Below, in pieces: positions 23,001 through 32,097 of a stretch of DNA of 64,000 nucleotides. Source of the DNA: Phymatolithon calcareum (lineage: Eukaryota > Rhodophyta > Florideophyceae > Hapalidiales); NCBI GenBank assembly GCA_977006965.1, contig OZ345359.1, forward strand, positions 1,984,001-2,048,000. Direction: 5' to 3'. The notes beneath the pieces are model-generated. The model searched no databases, was not told the origin of the DNA, and saw only the letters and a list, made by a program, of their open reading frames with translations. The translations under genes and the position numbers were made by a program. Within the stretch, counting starts at the first letter, position 1. Each line of letters begins with the position of its first letter.

Positions 23001-26000
23001 GGTGCGCAACCTGCAGAAGGAGGCGAGAAAAACGCCAACGAAGGTCATACTACATCTATCTCGTGCTCCTTTAGTGCCGACTTAAGCGGGAATGCTAGCT
23101 TTTCTCTCCGGGGCGAGCATGTCAGTGTTGACGGAGAAGGCGAAGACGACCGTCAAGGTGCTTCTGGAGGAGATTTATTTATGGACGAGCCTGTCGACAC
23201 AGATGAAGTTGGCGTGGACGCCATATCACTGCTTCCAGACGGTTCCGGAGTCGCTGGACTATTGAACACGGAAGCAGAGCCGTCTATCTCAGAACAAGAT
23301 TCAGATGGCACATCGCGTTTGAAGATATGGAACTGGCGAGTGCTATGGGGTCTTCTCATGACGAACGGTTCCCAAAAACTCACTAAGTACCAGTATCAAG
23401 CGATGCGTATGATTGCGGATGCGTTTTGGCGGCTGCCTAGAGTGGGCTCGGGGACTCGGACTCTGGAATCTTCTGCCGACGACGATCTTAGATTGGAAAG
23501 AGCGAGTATTTCCTGTCTTCCACATTACACTACACTTGCAAGCAAGATCCGGTCTGCGCTGTTCGATTCACTTGCAGTTCGATGCTCTGATACCTTTGAA
23601 AGAGTTGACACATCGAAAGCAGGTGCACGGGCGACGACGTATTCTGCGGATGGCGTACCGCAAGTGTCTGTACGCACGGTGCTTCCCAGTGAGTACGCGC
23701 GATCAGATTTGGCAACGGGACCAGTTCTAGACATTTTGAAATCTACAAGCTTGGCCGCACACAGGAGCAGTGGTGCTGGAAGCTTAGCTGCGATTAACGT
23801 CGAAGAATGCGTTGACATATGGCCAATTGTCGCCGCTCGTGAGTACTTTTACGGGCTTCCTCGATCCATTAGTGTTGACTCGGAGGGATGGAGGGCCGAC
23901 GGAACGGGAAGCTTGCACGCGGAAGTCGATGACGTGATCCAAGTATGCATATTGGGGCAATCCGATTTATGCCAAGAGCTTAGTACGGCATTCAAGCATG
24001 GACTAAACAGGGACGGCCACGCTCGTCTCCGCGGAACAATCACTTCGCTTTGGACAGTTCACCATTGCTGTAGGTACGGAACAGGTCTAGAGCAGCCTAT
24101 TTTCGGAGCTTGTGCCGAAGATCGCGACCACCATCTTGGTAGGATTCTCGAATTCGCAGCATACAGATCACCGTCAGATTCTGTAACGGTAGACGTACCG
24201 GAAAGACCCTTAGAAAACGAAGAGGAGGAGGACGACGATTTGGAGGACGATGGTCTTCCTCGTCACAAGAAAAAGAAAACATCCCCTGAGATGACCGAGT
24301 TCAGGCGACAACGGAAGGAGGCGATGCGTGAACGGAGATTGCAAATGGATCAGGCGTGGGCCGGATGGAAAAAGCCCGTTGTGAAGCCGGGAGATATAGT
24401 TTGTCTTCTTCGACCGTGTGAGACACGCTGCAGTGAAGAAACGGAACTCCATAGGCTGAGTGCAGGATCTCGACTTGCTGTTGTTCATCGGTTTTGGACA
24501 GAAAATGAGGAACGGGACCGTCACGTGTTTTGGGTGCCAGGCAACAAGAACCTAGAGGAATCAATTTCAGGGCTATCGACGGAAAGTGACCACGCTCTCA
24601 CGTCCGGAAAGACGCGAATACGTGACGGCAGACATCCTGAACAGCTGTGCTCTCCAATTTCAAACTCCTCTCCGGGGCTGTCCCGTGATATCACAAGTTG
24701 CAAACTGTGGAAGGCGCACTCCGGTCCACGAGGTCCACAACACTTCCAACCAGTCAGTAGTATGGGCCGGCTTGAGTCTGGTGAGGAGTACTTTATCTAC
24801 CGTTTTCTACTATTTTGGGACGGGTTCGAAGTGGCAAAAGGAAAGTCTGCCTCGGGTGACGGGGTTTACATGGTTTGTTTAAATTTGCCTCTGCAAGCGC
24901 GTGCAGCATCGAATGCAGTACGAATAATCTCACTTTGCCCTCCAGGTGTAAAGAGCTCTGCAGTGTTTGCGCGAATACAAAACGACATTGTGAAAGGCAT
25001 GACGGACGGCTTCATCGACATAGACGCGTGCGGCAGACAACGAAGAATCTTCCTTGACCTCGTGGGCTGCATTGGAGATACCCCTGCGTTAAATGCTGCA
25101 CTGGACACGCTAGGACACACAGCCAATGCATGCTGTCATTTGTGTAAATTCACGAGACGATGCAGTGGTCTGTTTGGAAGTAGATATACATCACAGGATC
25201 ACTTCGGATTGAAGAGCTCATCAGGCCGTGGCTACTACCAGCACTTGGCCATGCGGGATTGTGACGCAGGGCCTGAATCATCCAGGCTTCTAGGCATGAA
25301 GCCGGATGCAGGATCAATGGATCTTCCATTGCACTCGCTGCGACAAGCCATGTTGGAAGCCAGACCACGGATTCCAACTACTTGTGATGGGACTCCACTA
25401 CTAAGTGGATATTTGGATCCGTACAAATCGTGCTTTGTAGCACCGGATCACTTGTTAACGGGTCATTTCAGAGACTGTGTTAACATGGCATTTAAGCTTC
25501 TGCCATCCAAACAATACCGACAATCGACTGAGGCCTACATGATTGGCTTTCTAAAAGATTGTGACCTTCCTGCGCAGAATAGGCTGTTCGATATGGGCAA
25601 GAAGGGTCTCTACTCTATGTCAATGACAGAATTGTACGCACTGTCTGTTGTGGCGGAACACGGGTTTCGGAAGGCATGCGCGGCTGAAGAGCTCACACAC
25701 GATTCTCGGCATCGACCCTCACGACATTGCCAAGAAGCAATTGCAATTGTTGGTTCTGCGTCCAGACTAATCGCTTCTTTGTGGAGACTGCCGTGCCGAA
25801 ATAACGATTCTGCCGCTATGGTGGCCTCTTTTAACTGCGACAGTGGAATGCGCCATTTGAGCGGGTTGCAAAAAATGGTCAGCGCTCACGTTGGTCGTCT
25901 GCAGTCAATTTGCTCCATGAATGATGAAGATGTGTTGGAGCTGGAGGGCAGATCCATTTCTAGAGCCCGTAAATCGGAGCTTTCAAAGCTGCGTCTCAGC

Positions 26001-29000
26001 TGCCTGGTTTCGCGGAGATGTGTGGACAAGCCGAATGTCCACAGGCTGCTGGAGCTTGCGTACTCTACATTACCAATGGTTGGCCATATCTCCAGAGTGG
26101 GAGAGCTTTCTCTGGAAAAGGCTCATCAGAGCCTGAAACGCGCCATACAGCAAAGCAACAATAAGGACATACAAATCCATTCCATGAGCAGCGCAATATT
26201 TAATGACTGGCAAGCCCGGTTAACAATGCTTGTCGACAATGCGGTCTCTGGGGACGACCGTGCGATTCTGGGATGCTATCGCTTACTTGTCGGACGCGAA
26301 TCGGTGATTGAAAAGCATGGAAGGCTTACAGCTGTGGAAAAGATTCTGGTCAGGAGAGCCTTCGGACCTTCTTGTTGTGTACCTAGCTTCCTTGCCGCTG
26401 AGCGTAAATCGGTCATATCGCCTCGCTTTTCCCTTCCCACAGACCTTGCCTGTTCTTGGGTATTGAGAGGGAGCTTGTCCTCTTTCACTATGACTCAATT
26501 CCCCACAACAGAGCCTCGATCACAGGTGTACGATGCGTTTCGGGACGCTGGGCTGCTCGACAATGCTATATCAATTGAGATGGGAGATTCTATCCGGGCT
26601 ACTTCGAAGAATGGGATTCCCCTTTTGTCTCTAGCTGCAGGAGACGTCGTCGAAGTGCTAGTGTACCGACACAGTGACACAAGTTTCCATATACCGTTCG
26701 TCGTGCACCGACAAAGCGCTGGAGAAGAAATGGAAGGAGTTGCAGAAGAGCCAGCAATGTGGGCTGTGGTTGTATTCGTTAGAAGACATTTGCAGAATGA
26801 TGATCAAGACGCATGGGCTGCTTTACGACCGTGTCAGAAAGCTTCCTCTGCTTCCACTGAAAGCGATTTTCATGGTCACAGTGGAAGATTTCAAGTTGGC
26901 ACCACAATATCTTTTGTGGAGATTAGATTGCAAACTCTTCTAAAAGCTGCTGTTCTTCATGATTGCAGTCCGCATATTTGCAGGCCAACTGCTCAGGGGG
27001 CAGAGCTGTCGCATGGGGCACGCCGAGTATTGGAAGCCCCGGGAGCCTTCTATGCACAAGGTAGAGAGCAAGGATACCCTCCGCGAAAAGGATGAGTACG
27101 AAACGCCCGGTGCAGTTCAAAATGAAGGAGAAAAGACGTTTCGAATAGCTCACTTCAATATGCTATTCGTACATAAGGCATAAATGAAGATCAGAACAAT
27201 TTACAGAATATGTTAACCCAGAAATACATCAAAACATAAGAGAAAATAGCAAACACGCGAAGATGGTTCAGAAAGACCACTGAAATCCCAGTACGCGATC
27301 AGTTGAATTCCGTCCACGCGCCAAGCAGTGACATTCCGGACCCCAATGCAGGTGAAATTTCCCCAGCGCGTCCTTGTTCGGCTCTACCTTCTCCCCTGTT
27401 GCTCTCCTGCGCAAGCTCTCGGTCGGTCGTTTGAAATTTCGCAGCGTAGCACTTATTGTAGAATTCACTCATTTTTCCATTCGGAGCCGTCTTCTCGATC
27501 ATGACCATGAACTTGTTATTAGACTCGTCATTTAGAGATACATCTGAACCGAATGCTGCCTTTTCTGCTGAAGACAGACCTACTTTTCGCTCCCGGTGCG
27601 CGTCAAGAACGGTCACGATGAGCCCTCTTAGAGCAATGCTGATTACGTGAACGGCCTTCAAAGACAGAGGAGAAGCAGCAAGCGTAGCTTCCATTGTCTC
27701 CATTGCGAACGCCTCCATGAGAACTCCGTGTGCTACTTCATGCAAGCTGACCTTTTCGCGCTTATCCTCAAATCGACGGACTGTACCATGGCCTTCGCTG
27801 TCGTTTGACGGACTCCCGGATCCACCCATCGAACGGATTTCGCGCTTGTAGCAGATCGTGACATGAAGGGAGGGGAAGTTGGCTTCCAGTTTCTCCCTCA
27901 ACGCCATGTTCCTCCTGTCTGTTCGCGCCTGTGGATCGACATGGGCATCATCGATCTTCCAAATCGTGTGCTCTAGATTCGGATCATCGGCCGCAATCTC
28001 CTCCACGTCACTTTCGTATCCGTGCAGGATGATTTCGTACCCTTTCGCGCGCGCCGCACTCACGGACTTACTCCTTACGATTTTGTCCAGCACGCAAGTC
28101 AGCTTCATGAACAGATGCTTCCGAACCTGTTGACGGCAATTGCTCAGAGGCTCCAGCCACGTGGAGCGAATCTGACTTACAATCTCGCGCCGATATGCGC
28201 TTTCTGAATCCGACTCCATATCAGCTGCCTTTCGCTTCCGCGACCCCCTTCTCGAGCTTCCGGTTGCAGACTCCGAGTTGCGAGCAGTCCTAGAGCCCCT
28301 TATTGAGCTTCCATCCATGGATTCTGCCATACCAGCTGGAGACCCCCCGGTGCCTGATGAAGCAGAAATCTCATTTCCGGATCCGGCGAATTTCTTCATT
28401 GAATCCACTACGGCCTGAACGATATCATCAGTAGTTGCGAATCTTGACAGCCAGTCCGGCTCCACCGGTCGTGTCTCACTATCTCTGGTGGCACCGCGGA
28501 GAGGGATCGGTGCTCTTGTGACAGCACTTGAGCTCCCCTCGAGTACCGCGCCAGGCGCAGCGCGACGAAACTTCGATCTCGCGCTCGCCAATACAGACTG
28601 TAGCCCTCCACTGAGAATAAACATCCAGAGCTTACCGGGCGGTGTGTTAGCGACGACCTTGTCATTATTCCTCATCGCGAACAGGGTGGCGGCGAAACCT
28701 TGAGAGCCGGCAATTGAACCTGAAAAGTGAGTCATTTTGGTCCACATCTGATCGGAAACCCAGAAGCGAACGGAGGGCATAGCATGTACAAAGCTTAGCA
28801 CAGTGCCAATGATCAAATACTTCAAAAGAGGGCGGGATGCATCCTTGAAAGACGCTCCTTTGGAAAACTCGCTGACCGGAATCTTGGGAATTTTTCGCCT
28901 GGGCTTAGGGACCCTCGACAGGGCTTGCAATGCACCTTGTGACTCTTCCAGTGATTTTAAAGAGTTCAAGCACGCTGAGATACTACTCTCTATCGCAGAG

Positions 29001-32000
29001 ACCTGCTCAACAAGCTGAGAATAGGAAGTCTTCAACGACGATACATCTCCATGTACTTCATTGAGCCTCCGCGTGAGGTACGTGCGCAGACGATTTACCG
29101 ATACGAGGGCGTTCGGAGGGACGGAATCCTGTCGCAAATTGTCTCGGGGACTTGAGCGCACTTCTTCGCCTGCACTCGAGCTCTCGCGGCTATATTCGAC
29201 GTTACCGGGAACAGTCATCGTCCCGACGTGGCGGAAAACGTTCCGACTGGCAAAGCTGTGGTTTGGACAGTGGATTGCAATACGAAGATGAGGGGAACGA
29301 GCACTGAGAGCAGATGCTAGGGTACCCTACAGTACCTGGTTGCGAAAAGCTGCAGCTTTGCAGCGCACGAGAAGCGCTGCTGAAAATGCGCCATTTTTCC
29401 GTACTCTACACGTGTACACAGTGGCAATTGTGAACCGTAAGATCGATCGCGGGGCCGGTTGAGCGCAAAACTTGAACCGTCGATTATCGCCATGGTACAA
29501 AAATCGTTCTTTTGGGTACATTCTTGTACCATGTGAGGCTCAGAACTCAAAACCTCACGTTCGTTATGACAAAGAAGGGCTTTCCAAACTGTTCCGTGCT
29601 GAGATCGAAAAATAAATGGCGTGCGTGTAATTCACTGTTACAAATTATGAGTCTTGACTCATAATTTTAACGCATCTGGCCAGGTTGCGTTTTTGTCATG
29701 ATACGAATTTATCATTTGCAGACAGCTGTCTGCAGACAGACTGGCTTTGCTTCCGAAACGTTTTTCATATGTTGCCTAGTTTTTGAGAAAAGAAGTCGGC
29801 GGCGGCCATCAACCGCTGCTGCCGCATGACCTCTTCTTCACTACTTAAAAGCCAACTGCAGTTGGCGGCGATCGCAAGCTCCAGTTTCACCTGCGGGCAT
29901 CGCGATGCGATATGGGAGCACACATGATCCACATCAGAGATACCGTAAGGTAGCCGATCTCGCGGAAGCTGCGCGATCTACATCCGCGATCTCGGCTATA
30001 TGCGACTGCGCAAACTTTGTTCGGTCTAGTTTTTGATGTCGGCTAACGCACCTTCGTCCGTTCGCGCAAAGCCAGCGCCAATCTGAACCCCGGTTGAACC
30101 GCGTACAACCGCGCAGAGCCCGTCCCGTCCTGCCTTTGATTCGCTCTACCGTTCTCTCTTTGATGCAGTGCTTAACAGGTAACTAATCCGCCGTCCAATT
30201 TGCGTATTTTTTCAATGCACATATTATTAACTCTTCGACTGTTATGCGGCCATGCTCACGTGAACCATAACAAGGCTTCCCTCGGCGGAAGCTGTCATAT
30301 CTACTTCAGCGATCACGGTCATAGTCGACCACGCAAACTCCGTCCGCTATGGGCTCTGAAGACCGATACCGTATCCTCGCCCGTGTGCAGGTATGTGGTG
30401 CCGACTTGAACACGGTTGATCCAGGCGGAACCACGCAGAGCCCGTTCCGTCCGGGCTTTGATTCGGTCTGCCGTTTTCTCTTTGCTACCTGTGACAAAGA
30501 GGCAGGTCAGAGGGACGTTAGGATCCCTCTCAGCGCGGGTCTCTCGGACAGAGGAGTTCTAAACAGGTAAGTAATCCGCCATTCACTGTGCGAATATTTT
30601 GCAATCCACATCTTACTAATTTTCCGATTGTTCATGTCGTCTCCTATCCTTCTTGTCTCCTTGTTCGCCCAGATCGTTCCGCCAATGAATTATCATCTGT
30701 GCGATCAATTCACAACTCGCCCCGTACGTGTACCAGCTTTGCAATGACGGAGCGAAAGTTTTGCGCCACATTCTAACACGCGAAGCGCAATATCTCAATT
30801 GTTCCTAATCGACGTCAATTCACGCTGCGCCTTACTCGTTCACGAATGATATTCCGCAGACCTGCACATCGCACGTTCTATATACGCACTTCAACTAGCA
30901 CATTCTCGACCAAAAGTCCTATTATTCCTCGTACGTCCGCTTCACATATCATGCGATCCACTTTGATTTCTGTCTTCGAACGTCATCTAACGGGTTTTCC
31001 TCCTATTTCATTTCCTGTCCTTGTGTGCTATTTCTCCACTCATGTCGTGTCTCTACATTCAGAACCCCATGTACCTTAGTTAAGGAATAGCTTTAACTTG
31101 TTTGTAGACAAATTGAATTTCTCACACTCGATATTTTTAGACTGCTGCAGTTTCTCGTGATTAAACATCTGCTGCGATCTAAGGATAGCAGCGTCCTCGG
31201 CATAATCCAATCCCAACCACACTTTCACATGGGCCTGAATCGACATGTACAGGGACCAGGAGACAGATGCGCGGCTTGATTCAGGCCCTTCCGAAGGCTG
31301 GTTTGACAACGCCCATTCTATGAAGTCAAAACCAAAACCACAGAAGGTGCAACGCCGAGCTTAAGTGGTTTCGTACCATCATGCCTTGGCTTCGCACCTC
31401 GGCGTACAGACCTCTGCAGCACCTACAGTTCTGCTTTGGATCCCCCGTGCCCCACAGGTGCAGAGTGGGTTTGTGCTTGCTCAATCCCCGAGCTTAAGTG
31501 GTTCGTCGATTAAAAATATGACCGTTTTTTCCATTACACCAGGTCCGTTACTACACCTTGCAAAAAACCCTGGTTTTTGTGCATATCGCTCCTCCAGTGT
31601 GCCATTAAAAGCCCAAGAACGTCTTCAGAGGTCACGTACTATGCTACCGACGGCCCAATTGCAGCCCACAATTGAAGAACCGTCCAATGGGTCGAACGCA
31701 ACAGAGTGTGTTCCGTCAGTGTACAACACGCGCTCCTTTGGTGTCTCCTCGGATGCAATTACTGCAACAGCGGGTATTTCTTCCAGCGCTTTCACGATTG
31801 TAGATTCGGCTGCAAGGTCGAGTTCTAACTGCGTGTCCCCGAACACATTCGCGGACCCCGCCTTGGGTGCACCGCCGGCACGCGCCAGCACTGCAATCTG
31901 CGCCGACGCGGCTGCAATGGCGGACAGAATCGCACGTAGGGCGCTGCTTGGAACTGATTCCAGCACATCCTCGAGCAGCTGCGCCATCGATAAGGGCACG

Positions 32001-32097
32001 GGAATTCGAGGTGGACGCGGATTTGAGAGGTACGAAAGGCCCTTACCTTATCATCACAGCTGACTCCATCGTGATGCATCTGGAAGAGTTGGCGCAT
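20006..32097 (-). CDS. Sedoheptulose-1,7-bisphosphatase-type enzyme with 11-kb intron
   Basis: The two halves lie 11 kb apart on the same strand and join exactly. Exon 2 (31978 or 31987 down to 31640) ends FDPLDGSSIV...AVGSI. Exon 3 (20605-20006) begins FGIWEGSRLDG. SBPases have a continuous AVGTI-FGVW at this point. The donor is GTACGT (31639) and the acceptor TGCAG (20606), phase 0. Family motifs are FGDTQLELD, SEET, DPLDGSS, YGPRTT, LRYSGGLVPD, EAMPIGYLVEAGGGKA and VSGCDERVGL. The N-terminus is uncertain: either an ATG at 31987, or a short exon 1 from ATG 32097 (MRQLFQMHHDG) with a 68-nt intron (GTAAGG...GCGCAG). Neither gives a transit peptide, and the divergent SPRY gene leaves no room for one, so a cytosolic form is possible. 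The enzyme removes the C1 phosphate of sedoheptulose bisphosphate. FBPase activity cannot be excluded. Confidence 0.85.
21213..22304 (-). CDS. Transposon accessory protein, unknown, coiled-coil
   Basis: Intact 363-aa ORF. Residues 1-30 are Pro/Arg-rich (RIAPRPPRDFPPSPQFP). Residues about 33-70 form a charged helix likely to be a coiled coil (EDIKDLRRSHADLAARMERL). The rest is a globular-looking helical domain with no recognised motif. It is transcribed away from the transposase across a 618-bp gap and in the same sense as SBPase. The arrangement N-terminal disorder, coiled coil, globular domain is shared with the 639-aa ORF at the other end of the element, although I see no sequence match between them. 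No function is claimed. Confidence 0.6.
   Translation of the reverse strand: MPDARRIAPRPPRDFPPSPQFPSSPYSNTPRFMRETAEDIKDLRRSHADLAARMERLTQRQDMEDQRMAAYSLRSSTLNTAAAVQRCVLFARSRALAILRTGSTELGHRPPSLCAFNSIVNVVLKSQPSDVSLQEFCMIVADLKRRPSIACRFLPSRYYTTYPSAARTSRLAILFDSYKDICEALNIDVHARDVGAYKERCDTSRALRAVQILGVQVETDHDRKILLGHSRVPGPYNSAFLEQRPPGWIHNAWETGFEFKFGDTSTIIPPLATAHGAQTPSVHNTTDFNSLPPLEDHFSITWERMKVGPSCGNRPEDIPGLLRSFFPALVLRTRELTTSCRMIFRTRLQGRYPTELMTTGVLP
22305..22922. promoter_or_regulatory. Divergent promoter interval of the intronic transposon
   Basis: Gap between the ATGs of two divergent transposon ORFs. It includes AT-rich segments (around 22545-22580 and 22750-22830) with TATATAC and TATAATTAC strings that could serve as core promoter elements. 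This is inferred from position only. Confidence 0.35.
22923..27095 (+). CDS. Large transposase-like protein (KDZ/Tnp2-CACTA style)
   Basis: Uninterrupted 1390-aa ORF; the frame is open 25 codons further upstream but only from a TTG, so the ATG at 22923 (MSHAHRKRRSRFRF) was chosen. Candidate catalytic residues: D633 in LFWDGFE; D719 in GCIGDTPAL, followed after 18 residues by a Cys/His knuckle CCHLC (737-741); and E1065 in LEKAHQSLK with downstream QQSNNKD. An E-x-A-H-x-x-L-K helix ending in N-rich sequence and a D followed by C-x-x-C are what KDZ/Plavaka and Tnp2 (Transposase_21) proteins of the CACTA superfamily show. The N-terminal third is acidic, Ser-rich and unrecognised. It lies antisense in the SBPase intron. 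The family assignment comes from motif spacing only; the intact frame suggests recent activity. Confidence 0.6.
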   Translation: MSHAHRKRRSRFRFQVRDKDVNDDTRGAQPAEGGEKNANEGHTTSISCSFSADLSGNASFSLRGEHVSVDGEGEDDRQGASGGDLFMDEPVDTDEVGVDAISLLPDGSGVAGLLNTEAEPSISEQDSDGTSRLKIWNWRVLWGLLMTNGSQKLTKYQYQAMRMIADAFWRLPRVGSGTRTLESSADDDLRLERASISCLPHYTTLASKIRSALFDSLAVRCSDTFERVDTSKAGARATTYSADGVPQVSVRTVLPSEYARSDLATGPVLDILKSTSLAAHRSSGAGSLAAINVEECVDIWPIVAAREYFYGLPRSISVDSEGWRADGTGSLHAEVDDVIQVCILGQSDLCQELSTAFKHGLNRDGHARLRGTITSLWTVHHCCRYGTGLEQPIFGACAEDRDHHLGRILEFAAYRSPSDSVTVDVPERPLENEEEEDDDLEDDGLPRHKKKKTSPEMTEFRRQRKEAMRERRLQMDQAWAGWKKPVVKPGDIVCLLRPCETRCSEETELHRLSAGSRLAVVHRFWTENEERDRHVFWVPGNKNLEESISGLSTESDHALTSGKTRIRDGRHPEQLCSPISNSSPGLSRDITSCKLWKAHSGPRGPQHFQPVSSMGRLESGEEYFIYRFLLFWDGFEVAKGKSASGDGVYMVCLNLPLQARAASNAVRIISLCPPGVKSSAVFARIQNDIVKGMTDGFIDIDACGRQRRIFLDLVGCIGDTPALNAALDTLGHTANACCHLCKFTRRCSGLFGSRYTSQDHFGLKSSSGRGYYQHLAMRDCDAGPESSRLLGMKPDAGSMDLPLHSLRQAMLEARPRIPTTCDGTPLLSGYLDPYKSCFVAPDHLLTGHFRDCVNMAFKLLPSKQYRQSTEAYMIGFLKDCDLPAQNRLFDMGKKGLYSMSMTELYALSVVAEHGFRKACAAEELTHDSRHRPSRHCQEAIAIVGSASRLIASLWRLPCRNNDSAAMVASFNCDSGMRHLSGLQKMVSAHVGRLQSICSMNDEDVLELEGRSISRARKSELSKLRLSCLVSRRCVDKPNVHRLLELAYSTLPMVGHISRVGELSLEKAHQSLKRAIQQSNNKDIQIHSMSSAIFNDWQARLTMLVDNAVSGDDRAILGCYRLLVGRESVIEKHGRLTAVEKILVRRAFGPSCCVPSFLAAERKSVISPRFSLPTDLACSWVLRGSLSSFTMTQFPTTEPRSQVYDAFRDAGLLDNAISIEMGDSIRATSKNGIPLLSLAAGDVVEVLVYRHSDTSFHIPFVVHRQSAGEEMEGVAEEPAMWAVVVFVRRHLQNDDQDAWAALRPCQKASSASTESDFHGHSGRFQVGTTISFVEIRLQTLLKAAVLHDCSPHICRPTAQGAELSHGARRVLEAPGAFYAQGREQGYPPRKG
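27299..29218 (-). CDS. Transposon accessory protein, unknown, coiled-coil
   Basis: Intact 639-aa ORF convergent with the transposase (203-bp gap). Residues 1-35 are Ser-rich. Residues about 40-105 have a strong heptad pattern (RLNEVHGDVSSLKTSYSQL, then VSAIESSISACLNSL). A basic linker (PKPRRKIPKIP) follows, then hydrophobic helices (LLKYLIIGTVLSFVHAM), a Ser/Gly linker with an NLS-like SRKRKAADM, and a C-terminal helical domain ending about residue 615. No family is recognised. Its DNA is on the same strand as SBPase, so it would sit in the sense orientation inside the host pre-mRNA. Confidence 0.6.
   Translation of the reverse strand: MTVPGNVEYSRESSSAGEEVRSSPRDNLRQDSVPPNALVSVNRLRTYLTRRLNEVHGDVSSLKTSYSQLVEQVSAIESSISACLNSLKSLEESQGALQALSRVPKPRRKIPKIPVSEFSKGASFKDASRPLLKYLIIGTVLSFVHAMPSVRFWVSDQMWTKMTHFSGSIAGSQGFAATLFAMRNNDKVVANTPPGKLWMFILSGGLQSVLASARSKFRRAAPGAVLEGSSSAVTRAPIPLRGATRDSETRPVEPDWLSRFATTDDIVQAVVDSMKKFAGSGNEISASSGTGGSPAGMAESMDGSSIRGSRTARNSESATGSSRRGSRKRKAADMESDSESAYRREIVSQIRSTWLEPLSNCRQQVRKHLFMKLTCVLDKIVRSKSVSAARAKGYEIILHGYESDVEEIAADDPNLEHTIWKIDDAHVDPQARTDRRNMALREKLEANFPSLHVTICYKREIRSMGGSGSPSNDSEGHGTVRRFEDKREKVSLHEVAHGVLMEAFAMETMEATLAASPLSLKAVHVISIALRGLIVTVLDAHRERKVGLSSAEKAAFGSDVSLNDESNNKFMVMIEKTAPNGKMSEFYNKCYAAKFQTTDRELAQESNRGEGRAEQGRAGEISPALGSGMSLLGAWTEFN
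29642..29866. repeat. Three short perfect palindromes
   Basis: 29642-29667 is a hairpin with 12-bp arms (AAATTATGAGTC) and a 2-nt loop. 29717-29734 is an 18-bp palindrome centred on ACAGCTGT. 29851-29866 is a 16-bp palindrome (GCCAACTGCAGTTGGC). All lie just beyond the 639-aa ORF and could be subterminal sites of the transposon. Confidence 0.7.
29940..30635. repeat. Degenerate direct duplication, unit about 300-360 bp
   Basis: Unit 1 (about 29940-30235) and unit 2 (about 30275-30635) share blocks in the same order. These include an ACCGCGCAGAGCCCGT / ACCACGCAGAGCCCGT segment, a TTTGATTCG...TACCG/TGCCG...CTCTTTG segment, and AACAGGTAACTAATCCGCC / AACAGGTAAGTAATCCGCC with a similar 50-bp tail. 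Unit 2 carries an extra stretch of about 75 bp before the last block. Confidence 0.7.
31354..31506. repeat. 18-bp direct repeat about 134 bp apart
   Basis: CCGAGCTTAAGTGGTT occurs at about 31354 and again at about 31488, with two further bases (CG) matching after a one-base offset. It could flank a small insertion, but the interval has no visible inverted ends. Confidence 0.6.

Larger units (their letters stand above)
21213..29218. mobile_element. Probable autonomous DNA transposon with three ORFs
   Basis: This is the minimal span from the outermost ORF ends; the true termini were not found. The layout is symmetrical: a 363-aa ORF (minus), a divergent 1390-aa transposase-like ORF (plus), and a convergent 639-aa ORF (minus). 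All are intact and intronless, suggesting a young insertion. The whole element lies in the SBPase intron, with the transposase antisense to the host transcript. By eye I could not find terminal inverted repeats or a convincing target duplication in the flanks 20606-21212 and 29219-31639. Confidence 0.6.
20606..31639 (-). other. Giant (11,034-nt) phase-0 intron of the SBPase gene
   Basis: Bounded by GTACGT and CGTGCAG on the minus strand. Every other intron found in this window is 68-280 nt. It contains three long ORFs of a probable DNA transposon (21213-29218) and a 2.4-kb right flank with degenerate repeats. The intervals 20606-21212 and 27096-27298 hold no gene; the 20.7-21.2 kb part shows no obvious terminal repeat. 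Confidence 0.8.
29219..31639. other. Right flank of the intronic element, no gene
   Basis: Contains several short perfect palindromes (29642-29667 with 12-bp arms; 29717-29734; 29851-29866), a degenerate direct duplication at about 29940-30635, and a short direct repeat near 31.4 kb. No ORF is convincing. Confidence 0.5.

Noticed and set aside
20758-29280. GGACAGTGG at about 20758 and again at about 29268, as a 9-bp target duplication of a MULE-type element
   Set aside because: The neighbouring bases show no inverted termini, and a 9-bp match between two flanks of this size is expected by chance. MULE-type transposase motifs are not seen either.
20006-31999. Two unrelated SBPase pseudogene fragments instead of one split gene
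   Set aside because: The halves do not overlap or leave a gap, are on the same strand in the right order, have no frameshifts, and meet at matching consensus splice sites in the same phase.
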